Notes under the pieces: model-generated
Database searches by the model: none
The model's input: the letters and a program-made list of their open reading frames with translations, nothing else
What the model was told of the DNA's origin: nothing
Assembly (NCBI GenBank): GCA_934167665.1
Contig: CAKPLN010000005.1
Span: 38,676-102,675 of the forward strand
Length of the DNA stretch: 64,000 nucleotides
Reading direction: 5' to 3'
Source: an uncultured Bacilli bacterium
GTDB lineage: Bacteria; Bacillota_I; Bacilli_A; RF39; UBA660
Shown here: positions 16,132 to 26,058 of the stretch, in pieces
How the letters are laid out: each line of letters starts with the position of its first letter
How positions within the stretch are numbered: the stretch's first letter is position 1
Translations under genes and position numbers: made by a program

Positions 16132-18735
16132 CTAACGTTTGTTACGGATAATAACTATACCAGAACCGCCAGAAGCGCCACAATTACCATAATAATCTCC
16201 ACCGCCGCCTCCACCAGTGTTAGCTGTACCGCTTGCAGGGCCAGAACGACAGTAGCCACAATTATCGGATGTTCCACCTTCACCAGCTGAGCATCCTCGG
16301 CCTCCGCCACCGTTGCCACCAGAGCCGCCGCCCCAGCCGCCTCCGCCGCCTCCGCCGCCGTAGAATTTACTTCCAGAACCAAATTCACGTACACCAGAGC
16401 CACCAGAGCCACCACCATCAGGACTACGGCTTCCACCTCTTCCTGTACCAGCACCACCTGCACCATTACCGTATTGACCGGCATTGCCGCCTGATGCACT
16501 CCAACCAAAAGCAGTAGTTGTTCCGCCGTTGTTTCTAGGAGAGCCACCGTTTCCTATACTAATATAATATGATTGAGAAGTTGAAACATTTGTCGTGAAG
16601 GTTTGTGTATAACCGCCACCACCTCCACCTTGGCGACCACCTCCGCCGCCTCCAACTAGGAAAACATTAATTCCATCAGAAGCCTTATTTAAATCACCAA
16701 AGGTTAAAGTACCACTAGTTAAAAGTCTTATTTTCCAATTTCCAGACCAATTACTAGTATTAGATATCCTATTATCATTATCATCCACAATTTCATATCT
16801 TCCAGTATAAGAGAACTTAGGTATTGAACCTAGACTGACACTAAATCTTCCTGAATTACAACTATTAGTATTTCCAGCAGCATCTTTTACATAACCATAC
16901 CAAGTAATACCACTAGTTGAACCTTGAGTTGCAGATGATGTTCCATTATAACTTGCACTACTACTCGTAGTTAATCCATAGGAAGCTACACCAGATAAAC
17001 TATCACTCGTACTTATACTAACTGTAACATTAGACGTATATGCATTACCAGAACCCGAACCAGATAAACTAATCCTACAACTAGGTGCCGTTTTATCTAG
17101 CTTAATACTTGTACTAGCTGAACTAGAACAATTGCCTGCATAATCACATGCCCTAGCATAATAAGTATATGAGCCTTCACTAGAAATAGAAAGATTAACA
17201 CTTTTATCTATATTAGCAGAAGCTTGTGAACCAGAAATAGTAGTCCAACTTGAGTTATTAGTTGAGTATTGGATACTTGCTAATCCAGAAGTCTTATCAT
17301 TTGATCTTACCGATATATTATAGTTAGAATTGAACCATTTATTGTTATTAGTATTTGTAATTGTAGGAGTACTTGGAACGTCCTTATCAATCTTTACTAC
17401 TGTCTGATTTGAAGCAGAACAATTACCTGCATAATCACAAGCTCTAAAATAATAAGAATAAGCACCAGCATTAGAAGCTGTAACACTAGATGTCTTAGAA
17501 GTGTTAGCAGAAGCTTGTGAACCAGAGATTGTAGACCAATTTTTACTATCTGTTGAATATTGAATACTAGCTAAACCAGACAAATTATCTTTTGAAGTAG
17601 CAGTAATCTGATAATTTTTATTAACCCATTTATTGCTATTTGGATTACTAACAGTTGGAGCACTTGGTAAAGTCTTATCAATCATGATAGTATTTTTAGC
17701 CGGCTCTGAACAATTATCAGCATAGTCACATGCCCTTATCTCAACTAACTCATTTCGTTCGGCCGTAAACGGCGTCGTAATAAATGAATTACCAGCCGAG
17801 TTATTATATTTAACCCACTTATTAGCACTATTTGGATAACGATATTCATAAAACATTACACCAGAATGTTCATCATTAGATGACACTCCAATTACATATT
17901 TATTAGTATTAACATAGCTAGCATTAGCCCATACTCCATTGTAACTATTAGTTAAAACTGGCGTTACAGGATTAGTATTATCAAATTTTAACTTATCATC
18001 TGACCAGACATCACTAGCAAAACGGCCACGAACATCAATTACATCATCACCATCTACAAAGAAATAGTATTCGCCATTTAATCCACTTTCAGTAATTGTA
18101 TATGTTAATTCTTTCTCGCCATTGTCATTTCTAAAATTATATTCTTTAAAATTAGTTGGTTCCTGATTCCTTACAGAACTCCATCCATAACGAATGCTTG
18201 TATTTGCATTAAGCCCTTCTTGAGCAGTAATTTTAAATGTTATGTTCTTAGACTTAGACCAATTATTATTACCACCTACATCTTTAACAGTAACCTTAAT
18301 AGTCGGCAAAGCAGAAACCGTATCATTACACCTTGAAGCTGTTTGATTATAAACAACATTATCATCTTTTGTACAGTATAAAGCTATCTCATACTTATAC
18401 TTACCACCATCCCTTACAACATGAACATATGACTTATTATCATCACACACTACGCCATCAGTAATATAATTTTTAATTAATGACTTAGAGCGCAAATCTC
18501 CATATGATATGTCATAACAGCCATCACCCGTAATACCAAATAAATCATTGGAATATGAATCAATATATAGCTTACCAGCATCTTCCATTCTATCAGCATA
18601 AGTTTCAAACTTTTTATTACGATTTCTAGCCTGTAACTGTTGAACACCTGGAAGAGCCAACACAGTTATAATTCCAATTATTGTAATAACAACTAAAAGT
18701 TCTACTAAAGTAAATCCCTTTTTCTTATTCTTCAT
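16132..18735 (-). CDS. Giant prepilin-like surface protein with Ig-like repeats and Gly-rich end
   Basis: An 867-residue protein starting MKNKKKGFTLVELLVVITII, a type III prepilin signal: cleavage after Gly, then Phe and Glu5. A pilin-like helix and globular part cover about residues 1-160. Four Ig-like modules follow; three carry RACDYAGNC or RACDYADNC and are spaced about 95 residues apart, and the last ends YVKDAAGNTNSC. The last 180 or so residues are a glycine-rich domain ending GGSGIVIIRNK, like phage tail-fibre and adhesin tips. The start is ATG 18735; the longer reading to 18786 lacks a site. Ordinary pilins are 120-200 residues. Role as an adhesin is inferred. Confidence 0.8.
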   Translation of the reverse strand: MKNKKKGFTLVELLVVITIIGIITVLALPGVQQLQARNRNKKFETYADRMEDAGKLYIDSYSNDLFGITGDGCYDISYGDLRSKSLIKNYITDGVVCDDNKSYVHVVRDGGKYKYEIALYCTKDDNVVYNQTASRCNDTVSALPTIKVTVKDVGGNNNWSKSKNITFKITAQEGLNANTSIRYGWSSVRNQEPTNFKEYNFRNDNGEKELTYTITESGLNGEYYFFVDGDDVIDVRGRFASDVWSDDKLKFDNTNPVTPVLTNSYNGVWANASYVNTNKYVIGVSSNDEHSGVMFYEYRYPNSANKWVKYNNSAGNSFITTPFTAERNELVEIRACDYADNCSEPAKNTIMIDKTLPSAPTVSNPNSNKWVNKNYQITATSKDNLSGLASIQYSTDSKNWSTISGSQASANTSKTSSVTASNAGAYSYYFRACDYAGNCSASNQTVVKIDKDVPSTPTITNTNNNKWFNSNYNISVRSNDKTSGLASIQYSTNNSSWTTISGSQASANIDKSVNLSISSEGSYTYYARACDYAGNCSSSASTSIKLDKTAPSCRISLSGSGSGNAYTSNVTVSISTSDSLSGVASYGLTTSSSASYNGTSSATQGSTSGITWYGYVKDAAGNTNSCNSGRFSVSLGSIPKFSYTGRYEIVDDNDNRISNTSNWSGNWKIRLLTSGTLTFGDLNKASDGINVFLVGGGGGGRQGGGGGGYTQTFTTNVSTSQSYYISIGNGGSPRNNGGTTTAFGWSASGGNAGQYGNGAGGAGTGRGGSRSPDGGGSGGSGVREFGSGSKFYGGGGGGGGWGGGSGGNGGGGRGCSAGEGGTSDNCGYCRSGPASGTANTGGGGGGDYYGNCGASGGSGIVIIRNKR

Positions 18736-18809
18736 ATAATCCCTATATCTCCTATCATTTCTAACTATCATCTTTATCAATATCAACTGCTACATCATCA
18801 TTTACCATA

Positions 18810-19463
18810 TCATTCAGGATTAATTATAAGAGAAGTTGCATAACGTTTATTATTAATTTCTTTAAATTTAAATTCAAACTTCACAGTTATATTTTTATCA
18901 ACTAACACTCTAGAAGCATTACCAGTTATTGTGTTTCCTGAAACAGTCAAAGAATCAAATTCAACATCACTTTTTGGTAAAACATATGGTATAAATAAAA
19001 TATAGCAACTATTAGAGTCCAAATCAGAACATTTCAAATCATCAGTAAGTGCCTCATAAGTAAATTCCTCCTTAGAAGTCAACTTAGAAAAACTATAACC
19101 ATTATTTAAAGATTTAGTTGCACTATCACCTAAGTTATTTCTAACAAAATTAACATAATCTCCATACTTAGCAAAATAATATCTATCACCATCAACACTA
19201 ATATATCTATCAGTAAAATCATAATTACTATAAAAATATGTATCAAAATATGGATAATTAGGATCTAATAAATTTTGAGCCCCAGGAGAAGTCTCAGATA
19301 GTACTATTGAAAATAGCTTATCAACTTTAAAATCAGTTAAAACCTTTTGTGGATCAATACTTTTAGATTTCTCATAATCACAAAATGCATATAACAAACA
19401 AGAACCAATCAATAAAGCAGCAGAAATATAAACTATCATTGCTTTTTTATTATTTTTCTTCAT
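18810..19463 (-). CDS. Membrane-anchored extracellular protein of unknown function
   Basis: A 217-residue protein with an N-terminal signal anchor (about residues 9-28) and an extracytoplasmic alpha/beta domain without known motifs; one pair of Cys (KCSDLDSNSC) could form a disulfide. GGGAGG precedes the ATG. It lies 74 bases upstream of the large prepilin-like gene, so it may be co-transcribed and act with it. I do not recognise the family. Confidence 0.65.
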   Translation of the reverse strand: MKKNNKKAMIVYISAALLIGSCLLYAFCDYEKSKSIDPQKVLTDFKVDKLFSIVLSETSPGAQNLLDPNYPYFDTYFYSNYDFTDRYISVDGDRYYFAKYGDYVNFVRNNLGDSATKSLNNGYSFSKLTSKEEFTYEALTDDLKCSDLDSNSCYILFIPYVLPKSDVEFDSLTVSGNTITGNASRVLVDKNITVKFEFKFKEINNKRYATSLIINPE

Positions 19464-19745
19464 AATTTTCCTCCCAAAATAGTAACAAAATCACAATAAA
19501 TAAAAATTTTATATGTAAGCAAAAAAAACTTCAACAACTCTTCCTTATCATTACTACCATAATTAATATATTAACACAAAAACACAATAAAATATATACA
19601 ATTTTAAATGTATATTGATTCCTTGTTTAAAAATAAAGAAATATCAATTAAAAATTCTAAATACACATCTTAAAAAACAACAATTACACGGACATGAAGT
19701 GATTAAAAAATTAAAATTTAAAAATAAAATTCATCTTTATATAAA
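19464..19745. other. AT-rich spacer without a gene
   Basis: About 280 bases between the anchored protein and a terminator hairpin. It is extremely AT-rich, with no open frame, RNA fold or repeat that I can support; the promoter for the downstream gene is probably here. Confidence 0.4.
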
Positions 19746-19777
19746 AATAAAAAACCACTAGTTCAACTAGTGGTTTT
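19744..19777. terminator. Bidirectional terminator
   Basis: Perfect stem AAAACCACTAG-TTCAA-CTAGTGGTTTT at 19751-19777 with flanking A and T runs. It lies just beyond the IS200 remnant. Confidence 0.8.
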
Positions 19778-19784
19778 TAAGTAA

Positions 19785-20095
19785 CCCTATAAAGGTATGT
19801 TAATGGCAAACTCCACATGGAGTTTTTTAGATCGGCCAACTGCCTTTTACACCTACCCCCTTAAAAGGGTCTTGATATTCTTTTATATTTCTTTCATCAG
19901 ATATTTTATCTTCAATTTCTTGATTTTTTATATAATTTTTTATTGTTTGCTTATTTAGCCCACAGTACTAACATAATATCCTTTTGCCCAAAAAGCTCTT
20001 TGACCATATTAATATTTCAAATTTGAATGATTATCAAATATTATTGATGCACTCTTATCTTTTAGGAATCCCATAAATTGTGATATACTCAACAG
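19785..20095 (-). pseudogene. Remnant of IS200-type transposase tnpA and its right end
   Basis: Minus-strand conceptual translation gives SISQFMGFLKDKSASIIFD, then after one stop YGQRAFWAKGYYVSTVG, the C-terminal half of Y1 transposases; the catalytic Tyr part is present but the frame has several stops and the N-terminus is missing. Below it lies a palindrome AACTCCACATGGAGTT (19810-19825), typical of an element end. It is inserted between the two halves of the prepilin-like locus. Confidence 0.85.
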
Positions 20096-20104
20096 TCAAA
20101 CATA

Positions 20105-20138
20105 ATAAAATAGAGAATGAATTCTCATTCTCTATTTT
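20105..20138. terminator. Terminator at end of the anchored protein gene
   Basis: Long perfect palindrome AAAATAGAGAATGA-ATTC-TCATTCTCTATTTT; it overlaps the stop codon of the gene at 20137-20817. Confidence 0.8.
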
Positions 20139-20817
20139 ATTCAACTGCATTAATAATGACTTTACTAGAATCGAACTTACCAACATCACCAATATCAAGA
20201 TCATAAGTCAACTCTTCTTTAGTAGCATCATCAATTGTAAAATACTTTGTAGCAACAGCTTTATTATTATCATAAAAAACAATATAAGCATATAAATACT
20301 TTAATGATACACCTGAATTATTTATTACTTTTACTGTATATATATCACTATTTTGACTAGTCTCAAAATTTATTTTGTCCTTAACTAAAGAAACAAAAGA
20401 TTCATTAGCATCAGTCGCCTTAACTTCAACCTTAATACTTTTAACTCTATCAAGATCTACATTTACATTACTTATAATTTCATCACCTGAATTAACCATA
20501 CCCGCCCATTGTCCATTACGAGCAATCTCTTCACCTGATTCATCATAAAGAACAGTATCAATATTCAAAGCATTATATTTTTTTTGACCACTAATATATA
20601 CATTTAAAATACTATTATTACTATAAGGTTCAAGTCGCATAGTAAAATCTTTATTAACAAGTTCCACAGTATAATTTCCAATCGTAACAATATTACTAGT
20701 ATCACTCGTTTTATCATTGTCTTTATTAGCATCCTTATTATTTACCATAAAAAAGCCAGCTATACCAATTAAGGTAATTCCAAGTACTACAAGAACTATA
20801 CTTATTTTTTTAGCCAT
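20137..20817 (-). CDS. Membrane-anchored extracellular protein of the prepilin-like locus
   Basis: A 226-residue protein with an N-terminal membrane anchor (about residues 5-25), an Asp/Lys-rich linker, and two beta-rich halves. The second half, with YTVKVINNSGVSLKYLYAYIVFYD, looks like an FxLYD-type domain. GAAAGG precedes the ATG. It starts 14 bases after the second prepilin-like gene, so they are probably one operon. No enzymatic motif is visible; a structural or adhesin partner role is a guess from context. Confidence 0.65.
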   Translation of the reverse strand: MAKKISIVLVVLGITLIGIAGFFMVNNKDANKDNDKTSDTSNIVTIGNYTVELVNKDFTMRLEPYSNNSILNVYISGQKKYNALNIDTVLYDESGEEIARNGQWAGMVNSGDEIISNVNVDLDRVKSIKVEVKATDANESFVSLVKDKINFETSQNSDIYTVKVINNSGVSLKYLYAYIVFYDNNKAVATKYFTIDDATKEELTYDLDIGDVGKFDSSKVIINAVE

Positions 20818-20830
20818 AATATTTTCCTTT

Positions 20831-22603
20831 CTAATATTTATAACAATACGTATTGTTTAACTTTGTACCACCATTACATACTTTATCGCAACCATAAGAA
20901 CATGTATTAGAACCACAAGTTCCATAACTACTACAAACACTAGACCAGCTTATAGAAGCACAGTCATGGCCATTGCAAGAGTAACCGCAACCCATAGAAG
21001 AAGAGCAATAACCATTACAACTACAAACTCTACTCCAACTAACACAACAAGAATATGTATTATCACTTCCATAATAACAACCACTACAATTAGCATCAGA
21101 AGTATTGTAAATTTGAATAGAAGAAGAAGCAACATTTCCAGCATTATCTTTTATACTTACTGTAAAATTACCCTTTTGTAGAGATAACTCTGAAGCAGTA
21201 GATCCATTACTCCAAAGATAATATCCACTCGCAACACCACTTGTAGAATCAGCATGACTATCAGTATAAATTTTACTAGTATTTGCTAATAATCTAAATG
21301 TTGGGGCAACTGTATCAATCTTTATAGGTTGATCAGCACAACTTGCCACATTACCAGTTTCATCTTTTACATATCCACGCCAAATTGTAGACTTTGTATC
21401 TCCTTGTACAGCACTAGTCGCATTATTAGAATATATAGGTGTTGTACTCGTTGTAAAGCCATAAGATACTGGACTACCTACTGCTGTTACAACATTTGAA
21501 GTGTTATTAGTAACATTAATACTCATAGTAACTTTGGACTTATACCAACCATTTTCTCCATCTGGTGTTGGTATACTTCTTACTATTGTACAACTTGGAG
21601 CTGTTTTATCAATCTTAATCATACTCTTAACTGGCTCAGAACAATTACCAGCATAATCACATGCTCTAACTTCAACATATTCACTACGCTCTTTTGAAAA
21701 AGCAGAAGTAGTAAATACAGAATCATCCCCTGGTTGTTTTGAAGAATTTTCCCATTGAGTCCAATTTCTTTCCGACTCATCATTTGAATTTGGATATCTA
21801 TATTCAAAGTAGGCAATACCAGACACATTATCAACAGATTTAATTGTTATTTTATAACTATTATTAGTCCAAGTATTTTCATAAGGATTATTAATTACTG
21901 GTGTACTAGGTACAGTTCTATCAATTTTATAATCAACAGAACAAGTAGTTTTATTACCAAATATATCAGAAATTTCTATTTCTCCACTCTTACCTTCCTC
22001 AGTAAATGTTTTTGAATATGTAGGTTGATCACATCTTGCACTACCATTTGGAAGACAAGCAATCTCAACTAATGATGAATCATTAGAAGTCCAATCAACA
22101 AGAGTAGGATTCTGCTCTCCGCAAATTGGCCCATCAGTATCATCTGTTCCATCTTCACATGGTGATACACTACCATCATCTCTATAAATTGCACAATTTT
22201 CATAATCAACACATTTAATTTGAATTTTATATTTATATGTTGCTAAAGTTGCCATAGATTGATCACTTTCCATACAACCATAAACTTTATATTCGCACTC
22301 CTTACTGTTGTCAGTAGGATCTGTTAAAGATTCAATATACTTATAACTCTTTAATAAATTATCGCTTCCTTCAATATCAGAATAGCCATTACTACACTTA
22401 TTCAAAAATTTATTTTCATCAAGTACGTAGTTTCTAGCCCCATCATAAATACTTTTTTCCATCGTTTCATAAGCCTGCTTTCGACTCCTAGTAATATAAC
22501 GAGTAACACTTGGAATAGCAACAGCTGTCAAAATGCCTAAAATGACTACTACAGCTAATACTTCTATTACTGAAAAGCCTTTATTATTACTTTTAAACTC
22601 CAT
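20831..22603 (-). CDS. Large prepilin-like surface protein, Cys-rich C-terminus
   Basis: A 590-residue protein starting MEFKSNNKGFSVIEVLAVVV, a prepilin signal with Gly before the mature Phe and Glu at position 5. A pilin-like domain is followed by Ig-like modules with RACDYAGNCSEPV and IDKTAPSC, clearly paralogous to those of the 867-residue protein. The last 80 or so residues hold about 18 Cys in a Cys/Ser/Gly-rich pattern, probably a disulfide-rich tip. The start is ATG 22603, with GGAG eight bases upstream; a longer reading lacks a site. It runs just upstream of the 226-residue anchored protein. Confidence 0.8.
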   Translation of the reverse strand: MEFKSNNKGFSVIEVLAVVVILGILTAVAIPSVTRYITRSRKQAYETMEKSIYDGARNYVLDENKFLNKCSNGYSDIEGSDNLLKSYKYIESLTDPTDNSKECEYKVYGCMESDQSMATLATYKYKIQIKCVDYENCAIYRDDGSVSPCEDGTDDTDGPICGEQNPTLVDWTSNDSSLVEIACLPNGSARCDQPTYSKTFTEEGKSGEIEISDIFGNKTTCSVDYKIDRTVPSTPVINNPYENTWTNNSYKITIKSVDNVSGIAYFEYRYPNSNDESERNWTQWENSSKQPGDDSVFTTSAFSKERSEYVEVRACDYAGNCSEPVKSMIKIDKTAPSCTIVRSIPTPDGENGWYKSKVTMSINVTNNTSNVVTAVGSPVSYGFTTSTTPIYSNNATSAVQGDTKSTIWRGYVKDETGNVASCADQPIKIDTVAPTFRLLANTSKIYTDSHADSTSGVASGYYLWSNGSTASELSLQKGNFTVSIKDNAGNVASSSIQIYNTSDANCSGCYYGSDNTYSCCVSWSRVCSCNGYCSSSMGCGYSCNGHDCASISWSSVCSSYGTCGSNTCSYGCDKVCNGGTKLNNTYCYKY

Positions 22604-22645
22604 AAAATCACTCCATCCTATTACAAGAATTATACCATACCTACA

Positions 22646-22678
22646 ATCAAAAAAAAAAGAGTCAAACTCAGACTCTTT
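22646..22678 (-). terminator. Terminator of ileS
   Basis: Minus strand AAAGAGTC-TGAGTTT-GACTCTTT then eight T; it overlaps the ileS stop region. Confidence 0.88.
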
Positions 22679-25600
22679 CAATTTTTATACAAGCTTTCTC
22701 GTCATTTAATTCACATTCATCAGTTAAACTAATATCTTTAATTAACTCATCACCAAGTACTTCACCCATTACATAATCTTTATACATAGATAACATCTTT
22801 TCAACAGCAGCACTACCATTATAGTATACCTTAATATGATCAGTAATTATAAAATCTAAATCTTTTCTTAAACTTTGAACTTTGCGTACAAATTCACGAG
22901 CTAATCCTTCTAAAATCAACTCTTCAGTTAATTCTGTATCAAGAACAACACAAGTACGATTATTACTACTTGAAGCATAACCTTCTTTTTGCTTTAATGA
23001 AATAAGTACCATATCACTAGTTAATGTAAAGTCTTCTCCATCAAGCTTAACAGTAAGACCTTCTTCATTTATTTTAGCAACCTCATTACTTGTAAGCTTA
23101 TCTAATATACTTTGTAATGATTTAATCTTTGGACCTAAAGTTTTACCTAAAACTTTAAAATTAGGTTTTACTATATATTCCAAATACTCTGTCATATCAT
23201 CTTTAAATACTATATTTTTAACGTTTAACTCTTCTGAAATAACAGGAAGTAAATCTCCAATAATCATTTGATCACTCTTAGGTAAAATCAAACTATTAAT
23301 TGGTTGTCTTACTTTTATATTTACCTCTTCTCTAGCAAATCTTCCCAAAGAACAAATGTCTCTAACTAAATCCATTCTCTCTTCTACTGCCTCATTAATT
23401 AAATCAGTATTTTCAATAGGAAAATCAGCTAAATGAACAGATTCTTCACCAGTTAAATTACGATAAATCTCCTCTGTCATAAATGGTGTTATAGGAGCAC
23501 ATAATTTACATAATGCAACAAGCACTTCATAAGTAGTTAAGTAAACAGCTTTCTTACTATCAGTTAACTCACTGTCCCAGAACCTACGACGATTACTTCT
23601 AATATACCAATTAGATAAATCATCATTTAAGAATGGAACAATAAGTCTTGCTGCTTTATTTAAATCGAATTCTTGATATGCTTGATTAACATTTTTAATT
23701 AACTTATTTAATTTAGATAATAACCACCTATCAATAAGTTCCCTTTTCTCTACTGGAATATCATATTCTCTAGGATCAACATTATCAGCATTAGCATACA
23801 TTTCAAAGAAAGAATAAGAATTCTTTAATGTAGATGTAAACTTAGAATAAACTTCTTTTACACCTTCTTCACTAAATTTAAGTGGAGTCCATACTGGTGA
23901 AACATAACACATATAGAATCTAATTGTATCAGCACCATACTTTTCCATGATTTGAACAGGATCAATAATATTTCCTGTAGACTTACTCATCTTCTTGCCA
24001 TAAGCATCAAGCATCATATCATTAACAACAACATTTTTAAAACTGCTTTCTCCAGATATAATAGTTGAAATAACAAGTAATACATAGAACCAACCACGTG
24101 TTTGGTCAACTCCTTCAGCTATAAAATCAGCTGGAAATTGATCTAAGAATAATTCTTTATTCTCAAAAGGATAATGCCATTGAGCATAAGGCATAGAACC
24201 ACTATCGAACCAAACATCCATTACATCTTTAACTCTACTCATTACTTTACCACAATCAGGACAAGTAATATGTAAATCATCAACATATGGTCTATGTAAT
24301 TCTATTTTCTTAACATCAATATCTTCAATTATTTTACTCTGTAATTCTTCAAGTGAACCAATTACTTCCTTACAACCACATTCACAAGTCCAAATTGGCA
24401 TAGGACATCCCCAATATCTATTACGAGAAATTCCCCAATCAACCATATTATCTAACCAGTTAGCAAATCTCTTAGTACCGATAAATTCTGGATACCAATT
24501 AACTTTTGAATTAGCTTCAATAATTTTATCTTTTACAGCAGTAGTTTTTACATACCAAGCAGGTTTTGCATAGTAAATAAGTGGTGATTTACATCTCCAG
24601 CAATGAGGATAATCATGAACTAATTTAATCTTTTTAAATAATTTATCATTTTCTTTTAAATATTTTATAATTTCAATTTCAAGTTCAGGATCAGTTACAA
24701 GACGGCCTTGCCATGGACCAGTAGTATAACAACCATCTTTTCCAACTGGATTAACAAAAGCAATGCCATTAGCTTTACAAACATTATTATCATCAGCACC
24801 ATAAGCAGGAGCAATGTGAACAATACCAGTACCATCTTCAGCTGTAACATAATTATCAGCAACAACTACAAAAGCCTTTCCTTCAACTTCAACAAAAGGC
24901 ATTAATTGTTCATACTCAGTACCAACTAAATCCTTTCCTTTATATGTTTCAAGAACTTTAACATCAGCACCTAATACTTTTTCTAATAAGCTTTTAGCCA
25001 AAACAAACTTATAGCCTTGTGATTCAACTAAAACATATTCAAGTTCTGGATTAACACATAAAGCAACATTAGCCATTAATGTCCAAGGAGTAGTTGTCCA
25101 AACCAAGAAGTAAACATCTTCATTCTTCTTCTTAAAAGGTACAATAACAGTATTTACAGAATCCTGTTGATATCCTTGAGCTACTTCATTAGAAGAAAGT
25201 TCAGTACCACATCTTGGACAATATGGTAATACCTTATTTCCATGATAAATAAGTCCTTTCTTATCCATCTCCTTGATTAACCACCATTCACTTTCAATAA
25301 ACTCATTACTGCAAGTAACATATGGATGATCACAATCAATAAATTGACCCATCATATCAGTAACTTTTTTAACTTCATCAATATTAGTAGCCGTTTCATT
25401 ATTACATTCACGACAAAAGTTTTCAATACCAAAACCTTCAATATCAGATTTATTTTTAAAACCTAACTTCTTTTCAACATTTACCTCTATTGGCAAACCA
25501 TGTGTATCAAGTCCAATCTTTCTAAGAACTCTATACCCTTGCATAGTTTTATATTTACAAAAAGCATCTTTAATAGTTTTAGCAAAAACATGATGAATTC

Positions 25601-25763
25601 CTGGCTTAGCATTAGCATAAATTGGTCCATCATAAAATACCCATTTTTTACCATTACTTCTAGTATCAATACACTTTTGTAAAATATCCATATCTTTCCA
25701 TTGTTTTGATATCTTACTTTCAACTTCATTTGTCTTTGCTGTATCTAATTTTTCAAATCTCAT
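22668..25763 (-). CDS. ileS: Isoleucyl-tRNA synthetase
   Basis: Charges tRNA-Ile; class I synthetase of 1031 residues from ATG 25763, which has GGAG eight bases upstream. It belongs to the eukaryote-like (IleRS2) branch: the HIGH region reads PGIHHVFAKTIKD (about residue 60), as in many Bacteroidota, and KMSKS is intact (GKKMSKSTGN, about residue 594). Editing and anticodon domains look complete, with a four-Cys cluster CECGCKE..CPDCG. IleRS2 enzymes are usually less sensitive to mupirocin (known for the branch). A T-box lies just upstream. Confidence 0.97.
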   Translation of the reverse strand: MRFEKLDTAKTNEVESKISKQWKDMDILQKCIDTRSNGKKWVFYDGPIYANAKPGIHHVFAKTIKDAFCKYKTMQGYRVLRKIGLDTHGLPIEVNVEKKLGFKNKSDIEGFGIENFCRECNNETATNIDEVKKVTDMMGQFIDCDHPYVTCSNEFIESEWWLIKEMDKKGLIYHGNKVLPYCPRCGTELSSNEVAQGYQQDSVNTVIVPFKKKNEDVYFLVWTTTPWTLMANVALCVNPELEYVLVESQGYKFVLAKSLLEKVLGADVKVLETYKGKDLVGTEYEQLMPFVEVEGKAFVVVADNYVTAEDGTGIVHIAPAYGADDNNVCKANGIAFVNPVGKDGCYTTGPWQGRLVTDPELEIEIIKYLKENDKLFKKIKLVHDYPHCWRCKSPLIYYAKPAWYVKTTAVKDKIIEANSKVNWYPEFIGTKRFANWLDNMVDWGISRNRYWGCPMPIWTCECGCKEVIGSLEELQSKIIEDIDVKKIELHRPYVDDLHITCPDCGKVMSRVKDVMDVWFDSGSMPYAQWHYPFENKELFLDQFPADFIAEGVDQTRGWFYVLLVISTIISGESSFKNVVVNDMMLDAYGKKMSKSTGNIIDPVQIMEKYGADTIRFYMCYVSPVWTPLKFSEEGVKEVYSKFTSTLKNSYSFFEMYANADNVDPREYDIPVEKRELIDRWLLSKLNKLIKNVNQAYQEFDLNKAARLIVPFLNDDLSNWYIRSNRRRFWDSELTDSKKAVYLTTYEVLVALCKLCAPITPFMTEEIYRNLTGEESVHLADFPIENTDLINEAVEERMDLVRDICSLGRFAREEVNIKVRQPINSLILPKSDQMIIGDLLPVISEELNVKNIVFKDDMTEYLEYIVKPNFKVLGKTLGPKIKSLQSILDKLTSNEVAKINEEGLTVKLDGEDFTLTSDMVLISLKQKEGYASSSNNRTCVVLDTELTEELILEGLAREFVRKVQSLRKDLDFIITDHIKVYYNGSAAVEKMLSMYKDYVMGEVLGDELIKDISLTDECELNDEKACIKIERV

Positions 25764-25783
25764 AATAAACTCCTTTCCAATAA

Positions 25784-26010
25784 AAAAACTACTCATCCAC
25801 TAAGGACGAATAGTTCGCGGTACCACCTTAATTTATAACAGAAAAAAATTCCATTATACACTCAAATACTATAACGCGTTACCGTATTTATCTTATCCAT
25901 AAATCGCATTTGAAAGTGATCTTAATATCAACTTCATATCTGTTTTCACCATACACAGACTCTCTACAAATCTATTAATATTACGTCTTTCGCACTTGCT
26001 TTCAAAAACT
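25784..26010 (-). promoter_or_regulatory. T-box riboswitch upstream of ileS
   Basis: The minus-strand leader contains the T-box core AAGGTGGTACCGCG (about 25827-25814) and a terminator with ACTATTCGTCC pairing to GGATGAGTAGT, then seven T. A stem I region lies upstream with GAAAG...CTTTC at its base. GATATTAAGATC near 25930-25919 could present an ATT or ATC specifier codon, matching Ile. Uncharged tRNA-Ile would favour the antiterminator. The exact specifier is not certain. Confidence 0.9.
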
Positions 26011-26058
26011 AATATATCACATCTTTTATCCCTTTACAAGAAATTAATAAGTAAATTT

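Noticed and set aside
16155..16547. Second long frames over the Gly-rich coding end, both strands
   Set aside because: Shadows of the GGN-rich codons; Ala/Val or His/Arg-rich translations with no start site.
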